Assembly: GCA_013397075.1 (NCBI GenBank)
Contig: VWZS01004387.1
Span: 333,813-397,812 of the forward strand
Source: Rhabdornis inornatus
Lineage: Eukaryota; Chordata; Aves; Passeriformes; Rhabdornithidae
Length of the DNA stretch: 64,000 bases
Direction of reading: 5' to 3'
Shown: positions 25,501 through 38,948 of the stretch, one piece after another
Layout: every line of letters begins with the position of its first letter
How positions within the stretch are numbered: the first letter of the stretch is position 1
Notes under the pieces: generated by a model
What the model saw: only the letters and a program-made list of their open reading frames with translations
The model's database searches: none
What the model was told of the DNA's origin: nothing
Translations under genes and position numbers: made by a program

Positions 25501-28500
25501 GTAGAGCTCCAGTTGCGTCAGTTTGGAGGTTGTTGCTAGGCAGAACATACAGCATCGTCCTTGAGGCCTTCCAATGCCATGTTTAACCCTGCCAGGGCTG
25601 CGGCATGGCAAGAGATGGGGCCAGCTGGGGCAAGTGAGAAAATAACCCGTAGGTGTTTGGAGAGGGCCTGCATAAACTTCCGAAGGTTACTCATGTCAGG
25701 TTTCAGTCAAAAGAAGAGAGAAACTGTCCGGCCCTCAGCAGAAGACAGTCCAAAAAGCTTCAGTACAAGATGTTTCTCTGTGAAAGGGTTTTGAAAGGTG
25801 CTATTCCTTGTCCAAAGGCCTTGGGGCTGGCTGCAAGTCTGCCCTCCAGTCTGGGGCTAAGGATCCTGGCTAGACCTGCTGTCTACACTCCACTGCCTTC
25901 CGACCTGCCTCCAGCCCTGAATCCTTGGCCCCCATTGTGGCCTCAGGAGTGCCCATTGCAGTTCTGGAGCCAACAGCTGGTCATGGCTCCCCAGCAGTGT
26001 CAGCCCAGCCACAGCACTGAGGGAAGGGGTCACTTGTTGCATCTGGGGAGGTGCAGCCTTACTGATGGTTGTGTAGTGAGCATGGGTTGAATGCAAGGTC
26101 CTTTCTCCTCCAACTCAGGTGCAGGTATAAACAGATAAAATTCACACTGACCACTGGCCTCTGCAGTCTCTTTGCTCGAAGGTTGACAAGTCCCTCTTGT
26201 CCCTGAGCCGCTCTTCAGTCTGTGGCCACTTGCTGCCATGGCACTAAGGGAAGACTTGGAGCAGCCCTTGGAAGGCAGGAAGAGTGCAGATGTGTCTCAT
26301 TTATCTTAGCCATGTGGGAATTAAGAGGCAGGAAGCCATAGATTCATATCACTTAGCAAAAAAGGGCCTTCTGGGAATGGTATCATCTGTAGTTTGCAGT
26401 ACCATCAAAGAGTGAAGAATTGCGTAATTTCTGCTGGCTGCCAGAATTATGAGTTTGGGTCTTGCAGCAACCAAAAAAAACCAGGGAAAGGCAAAAAAAA
26501 CCCTTCCAAACCAATGACAACTTGAGCTCACTTACTTTAATCTTTCAGGTCCTGGTGCTTCCAAAACACTGGCTAGGGAAGTGCTTTCCTCCCTTTTGTT
26601 TATTGAGGAAGATGCCTCCCAATTGTAATGGAGCCATGGTGTTTGTCAGCTAGTGCACTGGGATCCCAGAAACTCTTAGGTCAGGACAGACTGATGGCTT
26701 CCTCAAGCTTTACGGTCCATCAGTCCACTCTCAGTGAATTACAAGGTGCTAGTGTTGGAATACCTGGACTCTGCAGATTTGCCCCCAGCAGTGTTTGCAG
26801 ACTGAGGAAAGTGGTGGCAAAGGATAGTAGCCCAGGCACTGCAGGAAGCCAAGATGTGTCCTTACGCTGCCCCCAGAAAGAGTTAATGCACAGCCATATT
26901 CCAGGTGTTTGAAGTGGCTGCAGTTGCAAAGGGGGGGAGAGGTCATTTTTGGGTGGGGAGAGCAGCCCTCTCTGTGAGCCAATGGCTAAATGATTCAGTC
27001 TCAACGCCCAGTTTTGGGGATTATTTCATGGGCAAGAATTCACAGGACTTTCCTCTCAGGGGAATTTGTCCTGGATGAAAACTAGGGACTGGACCCCCAG
27101 GCTTGTTGGTGTCTCCCTGTCTGTGCTGTAGAAGGTAAAGTGCTATGCTCTGATGCCTATCCTCTTTCAGGTGGGTAGTAGGGAGTTCTTCCCTGGCTGC
27201 CTACGTTGAAGGTATCTATTGTGCCTATGTCTACAGCTCCCCTTTTCAGAAGAACCATGTTGCAGGGTGGTGTAAAGGCTCTGCTAGAATAGACTGTGTA
27301 TTTGGGACACAGCCCTGCTGTTAAACTGAGATACATGGCTCATTTCTAGGCTCAGTTTTTTGTGCATCCCTGCTATATATTTCTTCAGCTGACTTTCTTC
27401 TGGTGGAAAGGAAACTCAGAAGGTTTCAGCCGAAAAGCTGAAGTCTTTCTTTGTGACCCTGTTAAATCAGCCTGGATTGCTATAAATGGCCTAACAAAGC
27501 ACAGATGGTAGACTAGAGTAACTGCAGCAGCGTGGGGCATCTCTGGGTGCAAACTTCACTGAAACAGTGAGAAATTTGTTCAGATACCAAATCCTGCCTG
27601 AACCAGGCAACACTACAGCCCTTCTGTCTCACTCTCTGTAGCAAGGAAGAGGGAGTATCTGTGTTGTATCTGCGAATATGGGGCTATGTAACTACCATCA
27701 GGAAAGCGCCACTGTTCACTGAATTGCTTTTCAGTGGAGCAGAGAAATAGGACAGAATAGAAAGCATAAGCAGTTTGTGGCAGGATTGCAAGGTAGTGTG
27801 CCAGTATCGGCAAGAATGGACTTTGTGTCTCAGGAGGTCTGCCTCTTCTATGCCCTATCCCTAAACTGCAGGTGGAAATCCCTGAGTCATCAGCAGTTTG
27901 TAAGTTAGGCTTTTCCTGCCTGGTCTAGCTCGTGTTCTGGGTATAACATGCTGGGATGTATAAGTCACTTTTTTGTCCATTTTTGGGTCTTGAAGGCAGC
28001 TGCTCCTCTGCTGTAACTTGCTTGTTGCTCAGTTTCAGGTTGAACTACAGGCCCTTTGCTTGGGGCAGTGCTGCCTCCTGGATTTCCCTCTTGGCCTTAC
28101 CAGTCTTGCTCCATTTCCTAAGCATTGCCTTTTGCTCTAGGGTCTCTGGGCTGGGCTGTTCTCTGCTGACAGAAGCAAGTGTCTAACCCCTATCCTGCCA
28201 GTGCCCAGTGCATGCTGATAACATTGAAGAAGAACTATGTTTTTGGTATCTGATAATTGATTTATAGTGCTGCATATCTGTCTGTAGACTGGAGGAACGT
28301 TCTGGATATGAACACTCGTAGTGGGTCAGCCCTTGTGTTTGCAGGCTGAGGTGTGCAAGTTGATAGCTGGGGGGAGAAAGTGCATGATCTGGTCCTTCTG
28401 TCAGTGGAATATTGAATCTGCAGTCAAGCAGTGACTACAACATGCTGCTAATTCTTGGCTGCTGGCTTTAGCGGGGCTTTCTCCTCCCCAGCGTGGAGGT

Positions 28501-28775
28501 CCATGCTAGGCAGTGGTACAGCTAACACAGAGAAGTGCCTTGATCTTTCCTGATCTTTCCCACTGTATTGCTCTCTCACTTATGCATGAGGTTTCACTAC
28601 ATCCTGGCACCAAATACAGCCCTACTTGCTGCTGCTGCTTTGTCCATAGGCATTCGGTAGTGTCTACAGCTTTCAGAAGTTTTGCTTATGGGCTGCATCC
28701 CCAGATGGACAGATTCCTTGTTTGACATGTGTTAACTAAGCCCAGGAAATTCACTTTGCACTGACAGCTCTCAGC

Positions 28776-31700
28776 ATGGACTCATACCTGATCCAAGTGA
28801 ATGGCCCTGGAGATCATGCCCCTATGCTAGATGTTCATCTCAAGAACACTGGGAGCACCATATCACCAGGGAAGGTGAAGGGTCGGAAGCCAAGATGGGC
28901 TGTCAGGGCTTCTGAAATGTCAAAGAAGACTTTTAATCCTGTTCGAGCCATCGTAGACAGCATGAAGGTGGAGCCCAACCCAAAGAAAGCCATGATCTCC
29001 TTGTCCTTAGGTGAGCATAGTCCTGTGGCTGAAGCCTCCAGGTATTTGGATCAACTGTGTGGCTGACAGATTGCAGGGCTCTGAAGCACAAAGTTTGTGT
29101 GAACGCCAAGGGATAGGTCAGACAACCACACAGTTCTGTGCCTGTCACGGATTAGCAAGAACTTTACTATTTTCTTAATCTTTGAAAGGAGACCCGACGG
29201 TCTTTGGAAACCTTCCCACAAATGATGAGGTCACACAGGCTGTGAAGGAGGTTTTGGACTCAGGACAGTACAATGGTTATGCTCCATCTGTTGGTAAGTT
29301 GACAAAGCTCATCCTGTGAGAGCTGGATGAAGTCATGTGCCAGCTCCTACCCCACAGTAGGTATATGGAGCCCACAGATATCTTTCCATTAGCACCCTAC
29401 AGCTGTCCTCACCAATAGTCACATGAACACACAAGTATGTGTATCCCCCAGATACACCTGTGTACTCTTTCCTGCGTGGGCTGTTGGAGACCCAGAGCTC
29501 CTGCAGAAGTTGTTTGCTGCCCCAGCCATTGGGGCAGACAGGGAATCAAGAACCCAGAAGGGCTTGGAACTGTGTGTCCCTGCCATGGGTTATAGGCAAG
29601 CTCCTTTCTGATCTGCCTTAACCAGGACTTCCCCTGGGCTCCCTGACTTCACCGACACCATGAGCCTTGTTTGCAGTTAGTGCCAAAAGCGTGCACAGAG
29701 CATAGATCATGCCTGTATCATGGGACCCTCCATCTGGTGACGGAGGGGGCTGCTGCAGTGCCATCACTAAACAATGAAAGCCATGTCATCACACTTGGCT
29801 TCCTTCTGGCTCAGAAAACTCCCTGGCTACCTTCCACTCTGCTCCTGTCAGTTCTGTCCTGGGAACATGCTGGGGGCAGTTTGCCTCCCTGCCCAAGGTT
29901 TGTCCCTGTTCTTGGCCATCATGGCCCAGCCTTGGGGCTGCATGGTGCTTGGCCTGAGGCAGGACAGTCTCTGCCACCCTGGGACACCACCAGATGGGTT
30001 TTCCCCAGCTGGGCAGCAGCTGTGAGCCTTGTACTGGCAAGAAAAAAGAAACAGTACTGGTAACAAGAAGGAAAGAATCTGTAAAAACCTCCCTTCCATG
30101 TTTGACTCCTCTTTCCTCAGGCTACCAGTCCTGCCGGGAAGCTGTGGCTGCATACTACAACTGCCCAGAGGCACCACTGAAGGCCCAGGTACTGGTGCCC
30201 AGCCAAGGCACTCCCACAGCAGTGCAGACAGGATGCTGCTGCCTGCAGACCATGGGGCATGGGGGCCCTACCCCAGCTCTTCCTTCCTGCTCAGTCACAG
30301 GACTAAAGACTAGCCAAATCACGTTGTCCCAAGGTGGCCTCCTGCTGCTCTCATCCCTTCCCTGAGCCCTTCACCTCCACCCTCCCCAGGAGGAGGTTGC
30401 ACTTTCCACCAGCTGAAGTTTCCCTGCTTTCAGTCAGGCTCTTGCACTGTCTTTTTGGCTGAGAAGCTCTACCTGGCAGAGCTGAGCCTGGATGTTATGT
30501 CACCCCTGTGTGTCTGAATTACTTTAGAGTGGCTGTGCTTCCCACTGACCTCTCTCTGCATTTTGCAGGATGTCATCTTAACAAGTGGCTGCAGCCAGGC
30601 CATAGAGCTTGCCTTGGCAGTGCTGGCCAACCCAGGCCAGAACATCCTGGTGCCACGGCCTGGTTTCTCCCTCTACAAGACTCTGGCATTGTCTATGGGG
30701 ATAGACGTCAAACTCTATAACCTCTTGGTAAGTGGTGGCAGGCCTGGAAGGGGCAGCCCTGACATTACTCCTCTCAGAAATACCCTGGGAAGTGGGTGAA
30801 GGTGACATGAGTAACCCTGGATGCACTGGCACACCTGACCTTGTGTGGTAAGTCCAGTTCCTCAGCTTTTACTTCCCCTTCACTTCACTAGCCAGAGAAG
30901 GCCTGGGAAATTGATTTGGAGCACTTGGAGTCCTTGGTGGATGAGAAAACAGCTTGCCTCATTGTGAACAACCCATCGAACCCCTGTGGCTCTTTGTTCA
31001 GCAAGAGCCACCTCCAGGAGATCCTCGCAGGTGAGCCTGGCTGTGCGTTTCTGGGGCCTGGGGCGTGGTTGCAGTCTAGTGTCTGTCCTCGTTGCTCGTG
31101 GCTCAATCACTGCAGCACCATGGCCCAGGGCTTTGCTTCCGACTGACTCCTCCTCAGGAAAGAGGGTTTGCTCAGTGTGGAGGTGCTGTCTTATCTGGCA
31201 AGAGCATGCAGAGTATGTGTCTTCCTCAAAAGCTCTGTGTGACTTGGACTGCTTATTTCTCCCCTCTGGCTCTGCACAGGGAGTGTTCACAGGACCCTGT
31301 GCTTGCAGAGCCCTGTCCTGACAGAGAGGGCTGTGCTGCCAGTCCCCACCAATTGGAGCAGAACTAGGCTCAGTAAGCGCAGGGATCCCCAGCGGTCAGG
31401 CTCTCCAAATGAAGAGTCTGTGGGAGGAAGATAGGGACCCTGTGCTCTGCGACAGAGCTTCCTTCAGAGCTCTGCAACGCCCTGCAGCAAAGGGCAAGTC
31501 TGTTCCCATGTATGTGGAGAATGCAGGTGGCCAGGCTGAATGCTCTCTCTTCTACAGTGGCATCAAGACAGTGTGTGCCCATCCTGGCTGATGAGATCTA
31601 CGGAGACATGGTGAGTGTCAGTTGCAGTCCTTTGTACTCCCAATGCTGCCTGTCCTTTCTGATACACCTAATCCTTGGCCATGGCAGCCAGGTCTCTAGA

Positions 31701-34700
31701 GGTGAGGGACAGCTCCATTCCCCTGTGCCAGGTGCATGTCTGGAGCTCCCAGTCCTTTGGTGCACAGTCCATGGGGAACCTTTAATATCCAGCTCCCTTC
31801 CTCTTCCTGAACTCCTTGCTTTTATGTGTGTGCACTTACCCTGTTCCTACTTTGAAGCTGTGAGTTTTCACCATCGATTTCCCATCTCTTCCCTGCATCC
31901 CTTCTTGTTAAGCCTCATGCTTATGCTCAGTTCTCACAGTAAGAGGCAGGGACAGCCCTAACACAGTCTCCGGTCATAGGTATTTGCTGACTGCAAGTAT
32001 GAACCCATTGCAACTCTCAGCACCAATGTGCCAATCTTGTCCTGTGGTGGCTTGGCAAAGCGATGGCTAGTCCCTGGCTGGCGGATGGGCTGGATCCTAA
32101 TTCATGACAGGAGAGACATCTTTGGTAATGAGGTGAGAACCTCTGTGTTGGTGTCATGGCAACAGACTTGCAGAGTCTTCAGTATGTGGTTCACCAGGTC
32201 TTTAACTGATACAGGCAGGTACTGCTCTTTTGCTCTCACGTGGGTGTCACCCAGTTGTGCTTACAGGCTTTTCTGCCTCTCTTTCATGTCCCTTCCTTAC
32301 TCCATCGGCTCCCAGACATGGCCTTCTACCCACATCTACACTGTAACTCATTCCATGTCTCTGCTGCTCGTTAATATATGCCTCGTCATTGTTCTGTGCT
32401 TCCAACTTCTCCAATAGCTCCAGTGTGCACTGAAAGTATTGCATGGCTTATCCGGCATGTGGAGTCCATGTGTGGTGTCTATGTGCTCTTACATGGTTTC
32501 TCTTAAAAGTAAGAACAAAGCACCTTGCAGTGCTGCCAGTACTTTATCTGGCTATTTTTCAGCTGTGTTACAAGGACAACCATCTACTGCAGTGACCTTT
32601 CCACCTAGAAGGCTCTCTGCAGAGGAAGAGGGAGAAGAGAGGACCAAATGAGTGAGCAGAAAAGCTAATGTTGATTGTCCTTACCTGGCTTTGAAAGTGT
32701 GGATTGTGGGCACAAACCAAAGGGAAATGCAAAGTTGTATTTGGAACAGCTCTGGCTTTATTTGTATTGTCTGTATTCCAGCCTGGTTGAAGTCAGATTG
32801 GGAAGCTCCAAAGGTTGTCTCTTTTGACATTTTAATCTGCAATGGAAGAACAGAGAATGACAGTGTAAATAGTCTGCTAAGCCTAGCATATAGTCAAACA
32901 AATGTTCCTTAGTACTCTGTATGCTCACTGAAGAGAAGGGTGTGAACAGCTGTAGAAATACAGGAAGTGAGCCTTGGAGCTGTTCCCTTCCTTTAGGGAA
33001 GCATCATCTAAGCTGCAAATATGATGTTTTCTCAGATCAGGGATGGCCTTGTAAGACTGAGTCAAAGGATCCTAGGACCCTGTACAATTGTCCAAGGAGC
33101 ACTGGAGCGTATCTTGCACCGAACACCACCTGAGTTCTACCACAACACCCTAAGCATCCTCAAGGTAAACAGCCTGTTACAGATCAAGGTCTGTTCACAG
33201 ATTGTTTGGAGGGAGTCCTTTCTGTCTAGTTCATCATTCTTCCTCTCCTCCCCCCCCACTTGGAGGTGCAGTTTTTTCTGTGATTAGGATGACCCAACCA
33301 ATCAAATTCCAGCAGGAGACATTGTAACAGGCAGAAAAAGCCAGCTGTGATAAGTTTCAGGCAGCCTAGCTCTGCAGCTGGAGCTGCTGACCCAGAGGAT
33401 GGTGTTTGGCACTGACTTGCTGACCTCAGCTCAGTAACACCTGCTGTACTCAAGGCCATGATCTCCCATGCTGTTTGCATTTGTTGTCCCTTTATTTGTA
33501 GTAGGCAAACCTGTTCATAGTCCCAGTCCAGAGTCTAGCTTCCAATCACTGAGCTGCTTCCTGGAATTTCTCCTGTTTTGAAATTTCTCCTTTTTGCTTT
33601 TCAGTCTAATGCTGACCTTTGTTATGCTGCCTTATCAGCTATCCCTGGCCTTCAGCCTGTGAGGCCTGCTGGAGCCATGTACCTGATGGTAAGTGAGGGT
33701 CACCAACACTCACACTAGTTCTGTTTGCCAGAGCTGGTCAGTGTTTCAGATTAGTACTTGCCACCAGGTCTCCATTACTGTGCATGTTCATATTGCCCTG
33801 TGTGGTAAATGCATCCCTTGGTCACTTTAGAAGGCCAGGATATGCTGTTCACTGTTCACAGAGCAGAGGCCAGTGCACTTAACCCACTTGCTCCTGCACA
33901 GAACTCCATGACTTGTACTTTGCAAGACAAGGCTGTTTTGCCGGGTTATGAAGCCACCTGGCAACCAGATGCCCATATAAAACAAGGCAGATTATCATAC
34001 CTCCTGTAGAAGATGTAGCCTTCTTCATACTAGCATGCCTTTCTTCTGCTTATGGTGTTGCCTCTTCTTCTTCCTTTTCCCATGCCTGTTTGCTTTAAGG
34101 TTTATAATGTGCTGAAATTTCCTTTTTCATCTCATCAGACTCAATTGAGACATTTATGACACTTGAACATATTTTTAGTGTTTTTTGTCCTTTTATTTTG
34201 TTCTATCTCATAATGTCTCAAGTTTTTCATTCACTTTTAAAATGTGGACTCAGAACTGGACAATATGCAGTATCTGTCTTACTCATTTCTGTAGAAAAAT
34301 CCTTACTGCTTGGCTCTGTTTCCAATTTTACCCTGAGCTACAAAGGTCATTTTGCTTATGCTTTTTATGTAGAGGCACAGCTCTAAGATTCTTTCACGCT
34401 TATTATATTTTTGCAGTAGCTGACCGTCAATTTCAAATGAAATCATGTGTTTATTTTTGTTTTCTACTAGCTCTGTCAGAACTTCTGTAAGCCAGTTATC
34501 TCTCAAATTATCTGTTTAAGAATATTTTCATGAGATGTTTAAAATCTTCTTTGATTGTAAAGGTCAGTCTGGATGGGGCCTTGAACAAGCTGATCTAGTG
34601 GATGGCAGCCCAGCCCATAGTGGAGGCATTGGAACTAAATGAGCTTTAAGGTCCCTTCCAATTCAAATCATTCTAGGATTCTATGAACAAAAGGCTAGAA

Positions 34701-36213
34701 TAGCACTGTTTTATGTGAGAGATGGACAGTTGCCTTCTTTCCAAATACAGAAAAGAAAAATTTATTGAAGATTCTACCATTTTTATGTCATTTAACCAGT
34801 TATATTGTTCTACAAGGATTTATTTTGTTCATGATATTCTAGACATTGCTATATTTATTTTTATTTTAAACCAAAGCATTAGGTTTTTTTCTTGCATGAC
34901 AGGATTATTAATGAGTATTGAGTTCTCTACCAAGCCCTTTATTTATTCCTTTTCACTTCTGATTGGTTACTGTGTCTTTTCTATCAGGTGTTTTTTTACT
35001 GAAGCAGCATTTAACTGAAATTCCATCTTTAGGTAGTTAATGAAGGCTTTTTCAGAAGCCCAGTTTTCATTTATATGTTTCTGTCTTGCATCCCAGGCAG
35101 CCCAAATCATGAGCAAAAATTGAGGGCAGACAGTTGCACTTGACTGGGAAGTCTTTGGGCTGTGTGTGTAAACAAGGACACTGTAGATAGTTTTGGTGCC
35201 CTTGACTGCCATGTTACATCCATCTGCTGCAGGTTGGGATTGAGATGGAGCATTTTCCGGAGTTTGAAAATGATGTGGAGTTCACTGAGCGACTCATCTC
35301 GGAGCAGTCTGTGTTCTGCTTGCCAGCCACGGTGAGCCTAACACTGAGAGCCCCAAGGAGCTGCGAGGCCAAAGCATGGTGGGAGAAGCTGTAGGGGTTT
35401 GCATCCCTGAGCTCTGAGAACAGGCTGGGAGTTGTGTATGCAAGTGTCCATGGTTTGTAATAGTGTGTAGGAGCTGGCTGTCAGCTCCCTGTGCTGTATG
35501 TGGTGGTCTCTGGCTCACTAACAGCCCCCAGTCAGGCTGCTGGGATATTCCCAGCTCCAGGCTTGCCCAATATTTCTCAAGCTGGCAGAGCTGTATCCTT
35601 GAACTCCATATACTCCCGCACCTCCTTGCTGAAGGTGCTCCCTCAGAGGGTAACATAGGTGGCTATGTTCCTTTCCTTAGTCTGTTTCCAGTTCCTCACC
35701 CCTGCAGACATAGGGGAGGCTGAGAACTTCTGTGCCTTGCATTCAGTTCCAACGTTGGATATGGACAGGGCCTTAAATATTTTCCAGCCCTCTCCTTCGT
35801 TAGCTCCTTTCAGCTCATTCCCTGCACAGTCTGGTCTGCACAGTTCACACAAAGTCCTCTGGCCTGTGCACCTCACAGCATCATGTCTACACAGATGGAG
35901 ATGGAAGATTTGCTTGGAACAGGAAAAACGGTCTAAGGGAGCAAGAACCAAGCCCTGCTGTTCCACACTGACCGTATTCATGTGCTGATGCAGCTCATGG
36001 TGCCAAGGCAGGGGTCTGAAACTGGCCCTATTCCAGGTAATCTGCCAGCTTCATGTTTTCTCATTTCAGTGCTTTGAGTACCCAAACTTCTTCCGCGTAG
36101 TGATCACCGTGCCTGAGGAGATGATCTTGGAGGCCTGCAGTCGCATTCAGGAGTTCTGTGAGATGCACTACCAGGGTGCTGAGGGGGCTCAGGATCTGGA
36201 GTGTGACAAGTAG
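28776..36213 (+). CDS. TAT: TAT, tyrosine aminotransferase
   Basis: Cytosolic PLP-dependent enzyme of liver; it transfers the amino group of tyrosine to 2-oxoglutarate, the first step of tyrosine breakdown. Eleven coding exons: 28776-29010, 29189-29293, 30121-30188, 30569-30727, 30892-31030, 31558-31610, 31980-32132, 33036-33164, 33605-33688, 35233-35331 and 36070-36213 (TAG). The sum is 1368 nt, 455 residues, against 454 in human, with all phases consistent. Fold-type I landmarks are present: NNPSNPCGS, LADEIYGDM and SCGGLAKRWLVPGWR. The PLP lysine falls at residue 280, the same number as in human. The start ATG gives MDSYLIQV, matching human MDPYMIQM. In mammals a noncoding first exon lies upstream. 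Several large introns carry repeats. No truncation or missing key residue was seen. Confidence 0.98.
34562..34686 (+). repeat. CR1 3' end, sense orientation, in a TAT intron
   Basis: CR1 3' terminus: GGATGGGGCCTTGAACAAGC, then GATCTAGTGG, then TTTAAGGTCCCTTCCAATTC, ending ATTCTAGGATTCTATGA. It lies between TAT exons 9 and 10. The AT-rich DNA on both sides of it is not assigned. Confidence 0.9.
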
Positions 36214-36726
36214 CTACAGCTGGGCCCCTGCCTCTGTCAGGCTAGACCTTGTACGAGGCAGCAGCCAGGCAGGCAAGGCTGCTTCCAGTCAGCCTCACCC
36301 TGCCTGTAAGCAGTCACTGTCCTGCTGCTTCACATTTTGTGCTCCACAGACTCCTCAGCATTATGGAAGGAAGATGACACTTCTCTCTCCTCCTCCACTA
36401 GAACTTGCACACCCTCTTGCTTCCAGTCCCCCCATGTCTCTGTAGACTCAGCATCTGTGCCCTGTCTTGGTCTGTGCTACCTGTGAACCAGCGGCAGGCA
36501 GGGGCAGAAGGTTGTTCCTAAGCTGGGCCCTGTGGCAAAAGCCCTGTTGGCCTGTGGCTCCTGTGCTGGCCACACTTCCCCTTGGGGAGAGGAGAAGGCT
36601 GCTGTCTTGGAGGATAAGAGAAAAGTACCCATATCTCACTTACCTATGTTACCTTAGGAGTCCAGAGCTCTTTATACTGAGCCCTTTGTGTGATAAAGGG
36701 AGTAAGTTATTGTAACTTTTTTTATT

Positions 36727-36732
36727 AATAAA
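36727..36732 (+). promoter_or_regulatory. TAT: Poly(A) signal of TAT
   Basis: AATAAA about 510 bases after the TAT stop codon, preceded by a T-rich run (gtaactttttttatt). It is the first canonical signal downstream, so the 3' UTR is about 0.5 kb. Confidence 0.75.
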
Positions 36733-36754
36733 AATTCTGACATGGCAGTCCTGC

Positions 36755-38948
36755 ACTGTCCTACTGTTGTGCTAGGTTGGGCTTGGTCACTGTGGGTCAC
36801 CTTTGCTCCCTCATTGTGTTGCAGTGCCCCAGGCATGTCCCTGCCTGCCCAGGGCCATCCTGTCTGTCAGCATGAATATAGTGAGAGTGATTCAGACCCC
36901 CAAAGAAGCCTACCAACCCGGAGAGCAGGTGGGCCCTGCAAGCTTGACTCAGACTGGAGCCAGCCCCTCCTTCCCTGATGATGTTGGCAGCTCGCTGAGG
37001 CAGTCTGTCCACTCCCCACAGAACCATCCTGTCTGCACCTTCTCCTTGGCTCTCACAGCCTCCCCCACTGTGGACCCCAGCAGAGCAGTGGGTGCTGTGC
37101 TTGCCGCTGCAGGGAGGCAACTGTCCCCAGGACTGGAGCCAGCCATGCCTGAGTACTCAAGGCTTGGCATGCCTTTCCTGCTGTAGTGATGAATCATGGG
37201 GTGGCACCCTATGGCTCTGTATGTGTACTGTATGTGGTGTTTGTGACATGCCAGTGGTACCAGGGTTACTGATAGCTGAATACGTCAGCTCCATAAAGCA
37301 ATAAGGAACTTGTGGCCTGTTGTCTGTTTATTCAGTGGAAAAGGGAAGAGGTGATAATGCCCATTGCAACAGGTGTACTGGTGAGATGCTCAGGAGTCAT
37401 TTCTGTGTCTGTCAGAGGGGGAGCTGGTGGAGTGCCTCACATTGCCACCTTCAGCTCTGTTCACCTGTCCTTCCACAGAGTTGGGATCCACAGGTCAACC
37501 CTGCCCCCCCAATGACAGGAAAAGTGAGTTGGCTCTGGTTTACACACTGAAAGTCCTGGCAGGTTCTGTAACTGTCTAATTGTCTCCCCTTACCTTGCCC
37601 AGTACAAAATCTGAGTGCCAGTACTCCATTAGAGGGGAGGGCTAAATGAGAAAGATAGTGGTGTGTGAAAAGGTCTTTGACATGTCAGCTGTGTATCCAT
37701 GCTACATCTTTTCCTTTCGAAGAAAGCAATCGTGGAACAAAAAGAGAGAGAAGCTGGGGCTATGGGTGAATGGTACACAGCTTCAGAGATTTCATGCTGC
37801 TAGATCTTCAAATAGAGCTGAATAACCAGAGCTGCTTAAGAAGAAACATTGACTAGTAACAAGCAGACCGGCGTGTGAAGGGTCTGTTGGACCAGGAGGC
37901 CTTTACAGCATGATGTTGCTGATTGTTATGCCATCTTGAACCTACTACAGCTTTCAGGTGCCATCTGCTTCCTTCAATTCTTCTCCATGTACCTTAGGTT
38001 CTGTGGCTTTAATCCCCATTACTAATAAACAGATCTGGGTTTTAGAGAAAGCTGATCCTTTGAGATTGCTCTTCCTTCAGGAATCCCTATTCTTTCAGAG
38101 TCCCCTCAGAGATGTCTGTTAACATGCAAATATTCTGCAATAATTAACACAATCCTGTTTCTTTTTGACCGAGCAGCATTTAAATGGGAAGGCTGGGAGA
38201 GCCAGAGACATAGGCATATATATACCTCATAAATCTCACGATATTTAGATTTCTCAAGGCCACATCCTCCATTGTCATCTTTTGTAAACATATCACTACC
38301 TTTTGACCACACCTAGGTTTTCCCTGATGCAATAGCAAACTAGCACTTAAACCACAAATGTGCTGGTATCATTTTTTAGGTATTAAACTCACAGATGCTT
38401 TGCGTCATAGTGTGGGCGTAGGTTAGAGCAGCCTGCCAGCCATACAAACTAGCCTAACTTGGAGTTTGGAGGTACTCTGTGCCAAAGGAAACCCCTTCAG
38501 CATTGAGATCAAGGAAGAAGTCAAGACACCGGTCTGAATCTTCTCTTTGGGGGTGCTCAGACAAGATCTGCAGAGCTTTAGCAGAACTGCCCCAGTGTCC
38601 TTATAACTGGTTGTGGGAAAATAAGGGAAGATTGGCAAGGAGGATTGTAAATAGACTTAAGTGTCTTGCAGGTGAAGTGTAGAAAAACACGTATATTATA
38701 CTAATTGTTGTTTAGTCTTGTGTATTTGGCAACATTTGTACATAGGCCTGTGCTAGACTTAGAACCACCCCATTGGACATGCTTGACATTCCTGCTTTGC
38801 TGTGGTAAAGATCAAATCTCTGGGCCTGTAATAATCCCTGATATACATGAGAAAACAGCAGGTTGGGTGATCCTTGAGCATGGACCAGACTCCACAGTGC
38901 TGGCTGTGAGGTCTGGGGAAACCTCCAGGTGCTCTGAGGCACTCACAC
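36755..38948. other. Intergenic region downstream of TAT
   Basis: No gene is recognised. A few short exon-like open segments bounded by good splice consensus occur at 36825-36928, 37336-37380 and 37479-37523. They match no protein that can be named and are compatible with chance. Confidence 0.5.

Larger units (their letters stand above)
19930..28770. other. Intergenic region between MARVELD3 and TAT
   Basis: No gene is recognised in this 8.8 kb. It contains an (ATT)n microsatellite, an old LINE fragment and scattered AATAAA-like sites. The 5' noncoding exon of TAT (known in mammals) and its hormone-responsive enhancers could be here but were not identifiable. Confidence 0.6.

Noticed and set aside
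28294..28303. Glucocorticoid-response-like GGAACGTTCT about 470 bases before the TAT start
   Set aside because: The half-sites lack the three-base spacer of a real response element. It is just a short palindrome.
34185..34490. AT-rich open frame of 101 codons in a TAT intron
   Set aside because: It is within an intron next to a CR1 tail and has a hydrophobic/aromatic composition from T-rich DNA. A CR1-like resemblance was too faint to call.
36803..37186. 127-codon plus-strand open frame downstream of TAT
   Set aside because: Composition is unremarkable, no family is recognised, and such length can occur by chance in GC-richer intergenic DNA. Only the short splice-bounded part was kept as a weak lead.
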